The translations under genes and the position numbers were made by a program. A model generated the notes under the pieces. That model saw only the letters and a list, made by a program, of their open reading frames with translations, ran no database searches and was not told where the DNA came from. This document shows positions 45,958 to 53,485 of a stretch of DNA of 64,000 nucleotides, piece by piece (positions within the stretch are counted from its first letter, which is position 1; each line of letters opens with the position of its first letter). Origin of the DNA: Bacteroidota bacterium (GTDB lineage: Bacteria; Bacteroidota; Bacteroidia; Bacteroidales; P3). The DNA is taken from positions 186,001 to 250,000 of the forward strand of contig JAFNAQ010000004.1 of NCBI GenBank assembly GCA_017860275.1, read 5' to 3'.

Positions 45958-46298
45958 AGTCAAAATAATTTTTGCAAATATCCATAAAATGTACGAGTGC
46001 ACAAAATATAGTACTATATCTTAAGAAAAAATCAAAGACTTTTTACCCATAGAAGCTGATATTTTAAATTTATATCAAGACTTTATACCTCAAAAAGCCC
46101 CTTTTTCACCTATAAAAAGCCCCTTTTTTGATATAGAAAAGCGGCTTTTTCATATATAAAAAGCGGCTTTTTATACCTCAAAGTCTTTGATAAAATTCAA
46201 TTATATGGCTAGTTCCTATAAAATAACAGCGAATAAATTTAAAAATATTTTGTGGGAATAAATAATGTTCGTAGTTTTGCGAACTACAAACAAGCAAT
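45958..46298. repeat. Upstream region of hgcA: 22-bp palindromic array and ArsR-type promoter
   Basis: Between the divergent radical SAM gene and hgcA. Four A/T-flanked palindromes start exactly 22 bp apart: AAAAAGCCCCTTTTT at 46092, the same core at 46114, AAAAGCGGCTTTTT at 46136/37 and AAAAAGCGGCTTTTT at 46158. A fifth, AAAGTCTTT, starts at 46180. Related CAAAGACTTT copies lie at about 46033 and 46076. The duplicated arsR-type promoter begins at 46249. Confidence 0.85.
46249..46290 (+). promoter_or_regulatory. hgcA promoter with ArsR-type operator dyad (copy of the arsR promoter)
   Basis: TTTG at 46249-46252, 19-bp spacer, TAGTTTTG at 46272-46279. Overlapping the -7 box are two dyads: GTTCG-N8-CGAAC, and GTAGTT-TTGCG-AACTAC. 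The sequence from 46256 is duplicated at 48735 before arsR. An ArsR-family repressor binding here would block the -7 element; de-repression by As(III) or related ligands is inference. Confidence 0.75.
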
Positions 46299-46380
46299 AT
46301 GATAGAGAATATAAATATGGAGAACATTAATAAGGACTATACAATTGACCAAGAAGGATTGGCAAAGTTTGCAAAGGCAA
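46256..46380 (+). repeat. 125-bp direct repeat, copy 1 (before and inside hgcA)
   Basis: Matches 48735-48859 with 3 mismatches: promoter, operator and the first 27 codons of arsR. In this copy it continues directly into hgcA-specific sequence after the shared GCAAAGGCAA. Confidence 0.95.
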
Positions 46381-47351
46381 CAGTATCAACCAGTCTTAAT
46401 TTCTCTGATTTATTTGGAGCTTTAAAAGTAAGGTTAGGGATAAATAGGGATAATTATAAGATTGAGCCAGGAATTTATAGGGTTGGTAACCCTAATTCAG
46501 AATCAGATGTTTTGGTTTCTGCAAATTATAAACTAAGCTTTGATGTGCTAAGAAAGAATCTTGAGGGCTTAAATATTTGGATTTTAGTTATTGATACCAA
46601 GGGAGTAAACGTTTGGTGTGCTGCAGGAAAGGGAAATTTTGGAACAAATAATGTAATCAAAAGCATTGTTGAAAATTCTCTTTCTACATTAGTTACCCAC
46701 AGAAGAATTATTCTCCCACAGTTATCTGCATCAGGAGTTGCAGCACATAAGGTTAGGAAGTTTACCGATTTTAAACCAATCTTTGGACCTGTTCAAGCAA
46801 GGGATATAAAATCTTTTATAGAGTTAGGATATAAGGCTACTCCAAAGATGCGAAAGATTGAATTTCCTATGAAGGAAAGGGCAAAGCTTATCCCTGTAGA
46901 TTTTCTTTATGAAAAATATAAGCTATTAATCATTATGGCAGTATTTTTCTTGCTTTCAGGTCTTGGTAGAGAAGGATATATGGTAAGTAAGCTAATTAGC
47001 ACAAGCCTCTTCCCAATGCTTAGTATATTTGGAGGATATTTCTTTGGAATAGTAATTTCAACACTAATGTTACCATATATACCATTTCGTCCTTTTGCAC
47101 TAAAGGGAGCATTTTGGGGGCTATTATTCTCAGTAATCCTAAACCAATTCTTTGAGGTTAATTACTTAGAAACAATATCTATGGGACTGGTCTCAATAAG
47201 TTTATCCTCCTTTATGGCAGCAAACTTCACGGGTTCATCGACCTATACTTCACAGTCAGGAGTAATGAAAGAAATGAAATGGGCACTACCTTTTCAAATA
47301 GGTTTTATGTTTTTAGGTCTTGTGTTATTTATTATCTCAAAATTTATATAA
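46299..47351 (+). CDS. hgcA: HgcA, corrinoid mercury methyltransferase, with ArsR-derived N-terminus
   Basis: A 350-residue HgcA, the corrinoid protein that passes a methyl group to Hg(II) (methylmercury synthesis). The diagnostic cap-helix motif NVWCAAGKGNFGT is present, with the cobalt-ligating Cys at residue 107. The HgcA core begins near residue 30 (LNFSDLFGALKVRLGINR, then NYKIEPGIYRVGNP). About four to five membrane helices follow from residue 207. Residues 1-27 are not HgcA: they equal the first 27 residues of the downstream ArsR save three changes. So the native start was replaced by an arsR 5' end, giving about 14 more residues before the Cys than in known HgcA. ATG at 46317 is an alternative start. 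hgcB follows after 1 bp. Confidence 0.95.
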   Translation: MIENINMENINKDYTIDQEGLAKFAKATVSTSLNFSDLFGALKVRLGINRDNYKIEPGIYRVGNPNSESDVLVSANYKLSFDVLRKNLEGLNIWILVIDTKGVNVWCAAGKGNFGTNNVIKSIVENSLSTLVTHRRIILPQLSASGVAAHKVRKFTDFKPIFGPVQARDIKSFIELGYKATPKMRKIEFPMKERAKLIPVDFLYEKYKLLIIMAVFFLLSGLGREGYMVSKLISTSLFPMLSIFGGYFFGIVISTLMLPYIPFRPFALKGAFWGLLFSVILNQFFEVNYLETISMGLVSISLSSFMAANFTGSSTYTSQSGVMKEMKWALPFQIGFMFLGLVLFIISKFI

Positions 47352-47352
47352 T

Positions 47353-47652
47353 ATGAAAATGCAATATATTAGGAACGTAGCCACATTAAAATTAGATGAG
47401 CAAAGATGTACAGGTTGTGGAATTTGTGTTAAGGTATGTCCTCATGAGGTCTTCGAAATTATTAAAGGCAAGGCAAGAATAAAGGATATTGATGATTGTA
47501 TGGAATGTGGAGCATGCTCAAATAACTGTGAGTTTGAAGCAATATACGTAAAGTCAGGCGTAGGATGCGCCGTAGGAATAATAAACGGAATTTTAAGAGG
47601 GACAGAACCATCATGCGATTGCGGATGTGATGGAGGAAAGTCCTGCTGTTAA
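47353..47652 (+). CDS. hgcB: HgcB, 2[4Fe-4S] ferredoxin of mercury methylation
   Basis: A 99-residue ferredoxin required with HgcA, thought to reduce the corrinoid and deliver Hg(II). Two clusters: [12 protein letters not shown] (Cys19, 22, 25, 29) and [11 protein letters not shown] (Cys49, 52, 55, 59), the second being the HgcB-typical CMECGAC. The conserved lone Cys is at 72 (SGVGCAVGI). The C-terminus [12 protein letters not shown] gives the vicinal Cys pair known in HgcB, plus extra cysteines. ATG at 47353 is 1 bp after the hgcA stop; 47359 is an alternative. Confidence 0.95.
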   Translation: MKMQYIRNVATLKLDEQRCTGCGICVKVCPHEVFEIIKGKARIKDIDDCMECGACSNNCEFEAIYVKSGVGCAVGIINGILRGTEPSCDCGCDGGKSCC

Positions 47653-47668
47653 TAAACAATTGAATTAT

Positions 47669-48724
47669 ATGAAAACAAGATTAAAATTTTTAGACAGGTA
47701 TCTTACTTTGTGGATTTTTCTTGCCATGTTCATTGGAGTGTTCTTTGGATGGTTAGTGCCAAGTGTTGCAGATTTCTGGAATTCTATGTCTTGGGGGACT
47801 ACAAATATTCCCATTGCAATTGGCTTGATAGTGATGATGTATCCTCCATTAGCAAAGGTTAAGTATGAAGAGTTAGGAGAGGTATTTCGTAATTGGAAGA
47901 TATTATCTTTGTCCTTGGTTCAGAATTGGATAATAGGTCCTGTATTAATGTTTGCATTAGCTGTTTTGTTATTTAAGTTTTTCCCTGGAGAGAATAATGC
48001 AAATCTTCCTTATGTTTATGGTATTATTATGATTGGGCTTGCTCGTTGTATAGCAATGGTAATTGTTTGGAACGATTTAGCAAAGGGAGACACTCAATAT
48101 GCCGCAGGTTTAGTTGCATTCAATAGTGTTTTTCAGGTTCTTTTCTTCTCCATTTATGCATATTTCTTCATTGCAATTGCACCACAATGGTTTGGAATAC
48201 CTACAAGCGATGTTGTTTCAAAAATAACAATGGGTCAAATAGCTGAAAGTGTATTTATTTATCTTGGGATACCATTTATTGCAGGTTTTTTGACAAGGTT
48301 TATACTTACAAGAGTAAAGAGTAAGCAGTGGTATAACACCAAATTTATTCCAAAGATTAGCCCATTAACCCTGATAGCTTTGCTATTTACTATAATTGTA
48401 ATGTTCTCCCTAAAAGGAGAATATATAGTAAAGATTCCTTTAGATGTTGTTTTGATAGCCGTTCCACTTCTAATTTATTTTGTAATTATGTTTATGTTAT
48501 CCTTCTTTATGAGTAAGAAGACTGGAGCAAATTACGAACAATCCACAACATTGTCTTTTACGGCAGCAAGTAATAATTTTGAACTAGCGATAGCTGTTGC
48601 AATAGCTGTTTTTGGGATTAATTCAGGAGAAGCCTTCGCCGCAGTAATAGGGCCTCTGGTTGAAGTACCAGTAATGATAGGCTTAGTTAATGTTGCTTTC
48701 TGGTTTAAGAAAAAGTACTATTAA
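47669..48724 (+). CDS. acr3: Arsenite efflux permease Acr3
   Basis: A 351-residue ACR3 family permease with about ten helices. Conserved Cys in [14 protein letters not shown] and Glu in [16 protein letters not shown], with [15 protein letters not shown] before it, are family features. It exports As(III), protecting the cell from arsenite made by ArsC. The ATG at 47669 is preferred; earlier in-frame ATGs (47627/47630) overlap the hgcB end. It lies 16 bp after hgcB with no terminator between, so hgcAB-acr3 are probably one transcript. Confidence 0.93.
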   Translation: MKTRLKFLDRYLTLWIFLAMFIGVFFGWLVPSVADFWNSMSWGTTNIPIAIGLIVMMYPPLAKVKYEELGEVFRNWKILSLSLVQNWIIGPVLMFALAVLLFKFFPGENNANLPYVYGIIMIGLARCIAMVIVWNDLAKGDTQYAAGLVAFNSVFQVLFFSIYAYFFIAIAPQWFGIPTSDVVSKITMGQIAESVFIYLGIPFIAGFLTRFILTRVKSKQWYNTKFIPKISPLTLIALLFTIIVMFSLKGEYIVKIPLDVVLIAVPLLIYFVIMFMLSFFMSKKTGANYEQSTTLSFTAASNNFELAIAVAIAVFGINSGEAFAAVIGPLVEVPVMIGLVNVAFWFKKKYY

Positions 48725-48726
48725 AA

Positions 48727-48768
48727 TTTGGTCAGAATAAATAATGTTCGTAGTTTTGCGAACTACAA
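48727..48768 (+). promoter_or_regulatory. arsR promoter with operator dyad
   Basis: TTTG at 48727-48730, 20-bp spacer, TAGTTTTG at 48751-48758, with GTTCG-N8-CGAAC and GTAGTT-TTGCG-AACTAC overlapping the -7 box, as in the hgcA copy. Autoregulation is the normal mode of ArsR. Confidence 0.75.
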
Positions 48769-48859
48769 ACAAGCAATATGATAGAGAATATATATATGGA
48801 GAACATTAATAAGGACTATACAATTGACCAAGAAAGATTGGCAAGGTTTGCAAAGGCAA
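48735..48859 (+). repeat. 125-bp direct repeat, copy 2 (before and inside arsR)
   Basis: Same as copy 1 at 46256-46380 with 3 mismatches. This is the source-like copy, since it continues into a normal ArsR. Confidence 0.95.
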
Positions 48860-49125
48860 TGGCTCACCCAGCGAGAATTACTATTTTAATGTTCCTTGCT
48901 GGTCAGGACTCATGTTATTTTGGAGATATTCACTGCGAATTGCCTATTGCTAAGGCAACAGTTTCTCAACACCTAAAGGAATTGAAAGATTCTGGCTTAA
49001 TACAAGGCGAGATTGAGACTCCAAAGGTGAAATATTGCATAAATAAGGAGAATTGGGATATAGCAAAGTCTATGTTTAGTGATTTATTTGAAATATTGAA
49101 TGAATATAAATGCGATTGCAAATAA
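48778..49125 (+). CDS. arsR: ArsR family metalloid-responsive repressor
   Basis: A 115-residue winged-helix repressor. Core: FAKAMAHPARITILMFLAG, the recognition helix region LPIAKATVSQHLKELKDSG. Cysteines at 46 and 53 (DSCYFGDIHC), 87 and the C-terminal pair 112/114 (CDC). The Cys46/Cys53 pair beside the recognition helix and the C-terminal CDC could bind trivalent arsenic, a layout unlike the E. coli CxCxxC site. Which Cys set senses arsenic is inference. It drives its own operon and, through the duplicated promoter, probably hgcAB-acr3. Confidence 0.92.
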   Translation: MIENIYMENINKDYTIDQERLARFAKAMAHPARITILMFLAGQDSCYFGDIHCELPIAKATVSQHLKELKDSGLIQGEIETPKVKYCINKENWDIAKSMFSDLFEILNEYKCDCK

Positions 49126-49149
49126 TATAAAATATATAATTAAAGAGAT

Positions 49150-49662
49150 ATGAAAAAGTTATTATTACCTATTTTTATTGTTATTACACTAGTTTCTTGT
49201 AATAATTCTAAGTCAACAGAAACTCCAACATTGAGTGAGAGTTCTCAAGTCCAAGAAACAAGTCAAACAATTAGTTCAACAACTACTCAAACCGAGCAAG
49301 CTCAAACTAAGGTTGCAAGTGTAGCTAAGAATGAAAGGATTGAAGTTTTGTATTTTCATGGAAAGAAGCGCTGCATTACCTGCAATAATATTGAGAGACT
49401 TACAAAGGAAGTCCTTAACAAAGACTTTGCAAAAGAGCTTAAAGAGGGCAAGATTAGAATGAAAGTTATTGATATTTCTTTGGATGAAAATGAGAAAATT
49501 GCAGATAAATATGAAGTAACTTGGTCGAGTTTGCTTGTAAATAAATGGAAAGGTAACAAGGAAACAGTAAATGATATGACGGATTTTGGCTTTGAGTATG
49601 CAAAGACTCAAGAGGCGGAATTTAAAAAAGGATTAAAAGAAAAGATTAAATCATTATTATAG
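49150..49662 (+). CDS. arsF: ArsF-like lipoprotein (nitrophenyl/organoarsenical nitroreductase subunit type)
   Basis: A 170-residue lipoprotein (lipobox LVSC) with a Ser/Thr/Gln-rich linker, then a thioredoxin-like fold carrying YFHGKKRCITCNN (CxxC-type: CITC). The pattern and its place in an ars operon fit the ArsF family of Bacteroides, described with ArsE and ArsG in handling of aromatic arsenicals. No ArsE partner is found here. A redox function at the membrane is likely; the specific reaction is inference. Confidence 0.7.
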   Translation: MKKLLLPIFIVITLVSCNNSKSTETPTLSESSQVQETSQTISSTTTQTEQAQTKVASVAKNERIEVLYFHGKKRCITCNNIERLTKEVLNKDFAKELKEGKIRMKVIDISLDENEKIADKYEVTWSSLLVNKWKGNKETVNDMTDFGFEYAKTQEAEFKKGLKEKIKSLL

Positions 49663-49664
49663 TT

Positions 49665-50381
49665 ATGGAATTTATTCAAACACTTCTTGATAATTCAAGC
49701 ATTCCTATTATTACTGCATTTCTTTTAGGGATATTGACCTCAATTAGCCCTTGTCCTTTGGCAACAAATATTACTGCTATTGGATATATTAGTAAGGATA
49801 TTGAAAATAAGAAAAAGATTTTTTGGGGAGCATTGCTTTATACTCTTGGTAGAGTAATGGCATATACAATCTTAGCATTTATTTTAATTCCTATTATAAA
49901 AGAGGGGGCATCGATGTATGGGATTCAAAAGGCAATTAGTAAGTATGGGGAAATGTTCCTTGCTCCAGCTCTGATTATTATTGGTCTTTTAATGATGTTC
50001 TATGATAAGATGAGCTTTTTGCCAAAGTTTGGGTTAAATCCAAAAGGTGATAAGCTAAAATCTAAGGGAGGTTTTGGGGCATTTATACTAGGAATATTAT
50101 TTGCTCTTGCTTTCTGCCCTTCAAGTGGAATTTTCTATTTCGGAATGCTTATACCTATGTCTGCGGCTGAGTCGTCGATAATTGGTTATTCTTATCCAGT
50201 GGTTTTTGCTATTGCAACTGGATTGCCAGTGATTATTGTTGCTTGGATTATTGCATACTCAGTCTCTAGCATTGGAAAGTTTTATAACAAGATGCAGATA
50301 TTCGAAAAATGGATGAGGTATATTGTTGCTTCATTATTTATAATAGTTGGTCTTTATTACGCATATACATTTTATTTATAA
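49665..50381 (+). CDS. arsG: ArsG-like / CcdA-DsbD-type membrane protein
   Basis: A 238-residue polytopic protein of the CcdA/DsbD type with six helices. Motifs: LTSISPCPLATNITAIGYIS with Cys in helix 1, and FALAFCPSSGIFYFG with Cys in the symmetrical helix 4. It would carry reducing power across the membrane, probably to the ArsF-like protein whose gene lies 2 bp upstream. In Bacteroides the ArsG family is described as an aminobenzylarsenical efflux permease; both ideas are possible here. Confidence 0.7.
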   Translation: MEFIQTLLDNSSIPIITAFLLGILTSISPCPLATNITAIGYISKDIENKKKIFWGALLYTLGRVMAYTILAFILIPIIKEGASMYGIQKAISKYGEMFLAPALIIIGLLMMFYDKMSFLPKFGLNPKGDKLKSKGGFGAFILGILFALAFCPSSGIFYFGMLIPMSAAESSIIGYSYPVVFAIATGLPVIIVAWIIAYSVSSIGKFYNKMQIFEKWMRYIVASLFIIVGLYYAYTFYL

Positions 50382-50386
50382 AGAAT

Positions 50387-50863
50387 ATGAAAATATTAAT
50401 TTTATGTACAGGAAATAGCTGTCGTAGTCAGATGGCAGAAGGGTTTTTGAAATCCATTGGAAAAGATTTAGAGGTTTTCTCAGCAGGTACAAAACCTACG
50501 GGCAAAATTAATGAGAAAGCGATTCAAGTTATGAAAGAAGTAAATATTGATATAAGTAAGAATACTTCTGATTCGGTAGAAAAATATTTAAACCAGGAGT
50601 GGGATTATGTAATTACTGTCTGCGATGGGGCAAAAGAGGATTGTCCATTCTTTTCAGGAAAAGTAGAAAATAGATTGCATTTTGGGTTTTCAGACCCTTC
50701 TGAATTTATTGGTTCAGAGGAAGAGATAATGAAAGAATTTAGAAGAGTTAGACTTCAAATAAAGAATAAATTCTTCTCCTTCTATCTTAGTGAAATTGTT
50801 GGAATAGATATGCCAACATGTGAGTGTAGTTGTAGTGATTGTAGCTCAGATTGTAATAGTTAA
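50387..50863 (+). CDS. arsC: ArsC, thioredoxin-coupled-type arsenate reductase, with Cys-rich tail
   Basis: A 158-residue low-molecular-weight phosphatase-fold arsenate reductase, As(V) to As(III). P-loop CTGNSCRS (CX5R), the second and third Cys in TVCDGAKEDCPFF, and FSDPSEFIGSEEEI are standard. The start at 50387 (MKILILCTG) fits the family; the longer in-frame ORF covers the end of arsG. The final 14 residues CECSCSDCSSDCNS hold five cysteines beyond the normal fold, which could bind metal or metalloid. Tail is seen; its function is inference. Confidence 0.92.
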   Translation: MKILILCTGNSCRSQMAEGFLKSIGKDLEVFSAGTKPTGKINEKAIQVMKEVNIDISKNTSDSVEKYLNQEWDYVITVCDGAKEDCPFFSGKVENRLHFGFSDPSEFIGSEEEIMKEFRRVRLQIKNKFFSFYLSEIVGIDMPTCECSCSDCSSDCNS

Positions 50864-50875
50864 TAGAATAATATA

Positions 50876-51844
50876 ATGATAAAGTCATTTGCAGATTGGT
50901 TGATTTATGGAGTTTTGGGTTTAGATAGTGCTAACCATTGGGGAGCAGCCTTAAACTTCTTTGTGTACGATACAATTAAGATTTTAATCCTATTGTTTTT
51001 GATTAGCTCTTTGATGGGAGTAATCAATGCTTATTTCCCTGTTGATAGGGTTAAAAACTTCCTCTCAAGAAAGAAATTATATGGTTTGCAGTATTTCCTT
51101 GCATCTCTTTTTGGAGCTATAACTCCTTTCTGCTCTTGCTCTTCAATACCTTTGTTTATTGGATTTGTAAAGGGAGGAATCCCTCTTGGGGTAACATTTG
51201 CTTTTCTTATTACTTCTCCTCTTGTTAATGAGGTTGCCGTTGCAATGTTCTTAGGTACATTTGGATTAAAGGTAACTCTAGTTTATGCGATAAGTGGAAT
51301 ATTGCTTGGTACTATAGGAGGATTTATCTTGGAAAAGTTTAAGTTGGATAAGTATTTAAGCCCTTGGGTTAAGAAAATTCAAGAAGAGTCGGAAGTTGAA
51401 ACGAAGTTATGGGAAGGAGAACATATTCCTTTTATGAAGAGATTGCCAAAGATTATTTCTGACAGTTGGGGTATTGTGAAGGGTGTATTACTATATGTGA
51501 TTATTGGTATTGCAATAGGAGGAGTTATTCATGGTTTTGTTCCTAATGGTTTCTTTGAGCAGTATCTTACAAAGGATAATCCTTTTGCTGTGCCTATGGC
51601 TGTTATCCTTGGTGTGCCAATGTATGCTAATGCAGCAGGTATAGTTCCAGTTATTCAAGTTTTTGTTGCAAAGGGTGTTCCAATGGGAACAGCTCTTGCG
51701 TTTATGATGGCAGTAGTTGGTTTATCATTGCCTGAGGCAACACTGTTGAAAAAGGTTATGACTTGGAAATTGATTGGAATATTCTTTGGAACTGTATCCC
51801 TATTTATAATAATTCTAGGATATCTATTCAATATAATACTGTAA
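50876..51844 (+). CDS. arsP: ArsP-type permease (organoarsenical efflux)
   Basis: A 322-residue permease of the DUF318/ArsP family with about eight helices. The hallmark is GAITPFCSCSSIPLFIGFVK (TPFCSCS Cys pair) and GVPMYANAAGIVPVIQVFVA in the second half. ArsP exports trivalent organoarsenicals such as methylarsenite and aromatic arsenicals. It closes the ars block. Homologues annotated for other metals exist, so specificity is a family-based inference. Confidence 0.85.
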   Translation: MIKSFADWLIYGVLGLDSANHWGAALNFFVYDTIKILILLFLISSLMGVINAYFPVDRVKNFLSRKKLYGLQYFLASLFGAITPFCSCSSIPLFIGFVKGGIPLGVTFAFLITSPLVNEVAVAMFLGTFGLKVTLVYAISGILLGTIGGFILEKFKLDKYLSPWVKKIQEESEVETKLWEGEHIPFMKRLPKIISDSWGIVKGVLLYVIIGIAIGGVIHGFVPNGFFEQYLTKDNPFAVPMAVILGVPMYANAAGIVPVIQVFVAKGVPMGTALAFMMAVVGLSLPEATLLKKVMTWKLIGIFFGTVSLFIIILGYLFNIIL

Positions 51845-51855
51845 AAAAATACTCA

Positions 51856-51889
51856 TTTGAATGAAATAAAATAAAATCTTGTAAATTTG
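51856..51889 (+). promoter_or_regulatory. Promoter of the polyprenyl synthase gene
   Basis: TTTG at 51856-51859, 22-bp spacer, TAAATTTG at 51882-51889. Marks the end of the ars block transcript unit. Confidence 0.5.
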
Positions 51890-51910
51890 CAGGCTTATAG
51901 ATAATATGGA

Positions 51911-52882
51911 ATGAGTTTAAAAGAGATTATATATCCTATACAAAGTTATATTGAACTATTTGACAGAAAATTCTCTGAGTGTATTAGCGCTGAGGGATTT
52001 TTTGTTGATGATATTTCAAAATACGTTTTTAAAAAACAAGGGAAAAAGATAAGACCTATTATTACATTCCTATCTGCTAGTATTGCTGGCAGAGTGAATG
52101 ATCAAACAATTAGATGTGCAGTAATTTTAGAACTACTTCATACCGCTTCTTTAGTACATGATGATGTGTTAGATCAAAGTGATATGAGAAGAGGAGAGGG
52201 AACAGTGAATAAAATATGGGGAGAGAATACTGCTGTTTTGTTTGGTGATTATTTATATGGTAAATGCCTTGAATTAATTGAGACGGAATCAGACTTTATG
52301 CTAATGCCTATCTATGCAAAAATAGGGAAAGAACTCCCTCTTGGAGAATTATTACAAAAAGAAGTTTCTGAGAATCTTGATTATTCCGAGGATAGTTATT
52401 ATAAGGTTATTAGTAAAAAGACGGCTGCATTATTAGAAGTATCAGCAGAAATTGGGGCAAAAAGCGCTAAAGCAGATATCGAGGTTGTTAATAATCTAAA
52501 GACCTTTGGGTATTATGCAGGTCTAGCCTTTCAGATTAAAGATGATATATTAGATTTTTCTTCAGATGGGAAAACAGGAAAACCATATGGAAACGATATT
52601 AGAGAGAAAAAGATCACCCTTCCATTAATATATATGCTAAATGACTTATCTCCAAAAGAAAGAGAAGAGGTGCTTAGCTTTATTAAGAGTGATGATAAGT
52701 CTGAGGATATGATCCAAGAGCTAATATATAAAGTAAAGGAAGGCGATTATCTGAATAAGGCTGAGGAACAAGTAAAACATTTTTGCTCTATTGCAGAGAT
52801 TCAATTAAACAGTTTTCAAAATACTCAACACAAGGAAAGTCTTGTGAAATTATTATATTTTTTAGTTGAACGTAATAATTAG
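51911..52882 (+). CDS. ispB: Polyprenyl diphosphate synthase
   Basis: A 323-residue trans-prenyltransferase with the two Asp-rich motifs: HDDVLDQSDMRRG (DDxxD, first) and FQIKDDILDFSSDG (second). GKKIRPIITFLSA and GKPYGNDIREKKITLP are typical. It makes the long isoprenoid tail of quinones. Length fits the IspB type. Confidence 0.92.
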   Translation: MSLKEIIYPIQSYIELFDRKFSECISAEGFFVDDISKYVFKKQGKKIRPIITFLSASIAGRVNDQTIRCAVILELLHTASLVHDDVLDQSDMRRGEGTVNKIWGENTAVLFGDYLYGKCLELIETESDFMLMPIYAKIGKELPLGELLQKEVSENLDYSEDSYYKVISKKTAALLEVSAEIGAKSAKADIEVVNNLKTFGYYAGLAFQIKDDILDFSSDGKTGKPYGNDIREKKITLPLIYMLNDLSPKEREEVLSFIKSDDKSEDMIQELIYKVKEGDYLNKAEEQVKHFCSIAEIQLNSFQNTQHKESLVKLLYFLVERNN

Positions 52883-52944
52883 CACGTTTTTTGTGTCTAA
52901 GAAAAAAATCATTTTATTATAGAACATATTTAGAATAATTAATT

Positions 52945-53460
52945 ATGAAGAAAGCAATCTTATTTATTTTTGCAGTAGTATTAAGCTGCGGAATGATATT
53001 CGCTCAAGAAGGTAAGGCTAAACTCCCTAACGTTTCTATCAAAACATTGGATGGAAAAACTATTAAGGCATCAGAGTTTCAAAATGACGGGAAACCATTT
53101 GCAATTTGTTTCTGGGCAACATGGTGCAAGCCTTGCATAATGGAATTGAATGCTATGTCAGAATATTATGAACAATGGCAAAAGGAAACAGGCATTAAGA
53201 TTTATGCTGTATCGATAGATGATGCTCGTACATCATCAAAAGTAAAAACTGTAGTTAGTGGTTCTGATTGGGGTTTTGAAGTAATGATAGATCAAAATTC
53301 TGAACTTAAAAGAGCATTAGGTGTAAATAATCCTCCTCATACTTTTGTAGTAAATGGTAATGGTGAAATAGTTTGGCAGCATGTTGGATATGCACCTGGA
53401 GATGAAAACCATTTAATTGAAATATTGACAAAAGTATCTAAAGGAGAAGAAGTAAAATAA
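52945..53460 (+). CDS. TlpA/ResA-like thioredoxin-fold protein
   Basis: A 171-residue exported thioredoxin-like protein (signal LSCGMIFAQ) with active site FWATWCKPCIMEL and the cis-Pro region NNPPHTFVVNG. It reduces disulfides in the periplasm. It lies 25 bp before a DUF6029 gene and may work on that or on the Omp28 protein two genes on, which carries CTNC. Confidence 0.85.
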   Translation: MKKAILFIFAVVLSCGMIFAQEGKAKLPNVSIKTLDGKTIKASEFQNDGKPFAICFWATWCKPCIMELNAMSEYYEQWQKETGIKIYAVSIDDARTSSKVKTVVSGSDWGFEVMIDQNSELKRALGVNNPPHTFVVNGNGEIVWQHVGYAPGDENHLIEILTKVSKGEEVK

Positions 53461-53485
53461 TATTATCAATCTATAAATTCTTAAT

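Noticed and set aside
46136-46188. Rho-independent terminators for the radical SAM gene
   Set aside because: The gene runs away from this region, and there are four phased units rather than one; a terminator role for hgcA upstream transcripts cannot be shown.
46299-47351. HgcA as a CO dehydrogenase/acetyl-CoA synthase corrinoid subunit
   Set aside because: It has the HgcA cap-helix motif, C-terminal membrane helices and an HgcB partner; CFeSP subunits are soluble and much longer.
47627-47668. Earlier start for acr3
   Set aside because: It would add 14 residues over the end of hgcB; the ATG at 47669 gives the usual ACR3 N-terminus.
50309-50386. Earlier start for arsC
   Set aside because: It would overlap arsG by 73 bp; the ATG at 50387 directly precedes the family start KILILCTGNSCRS.
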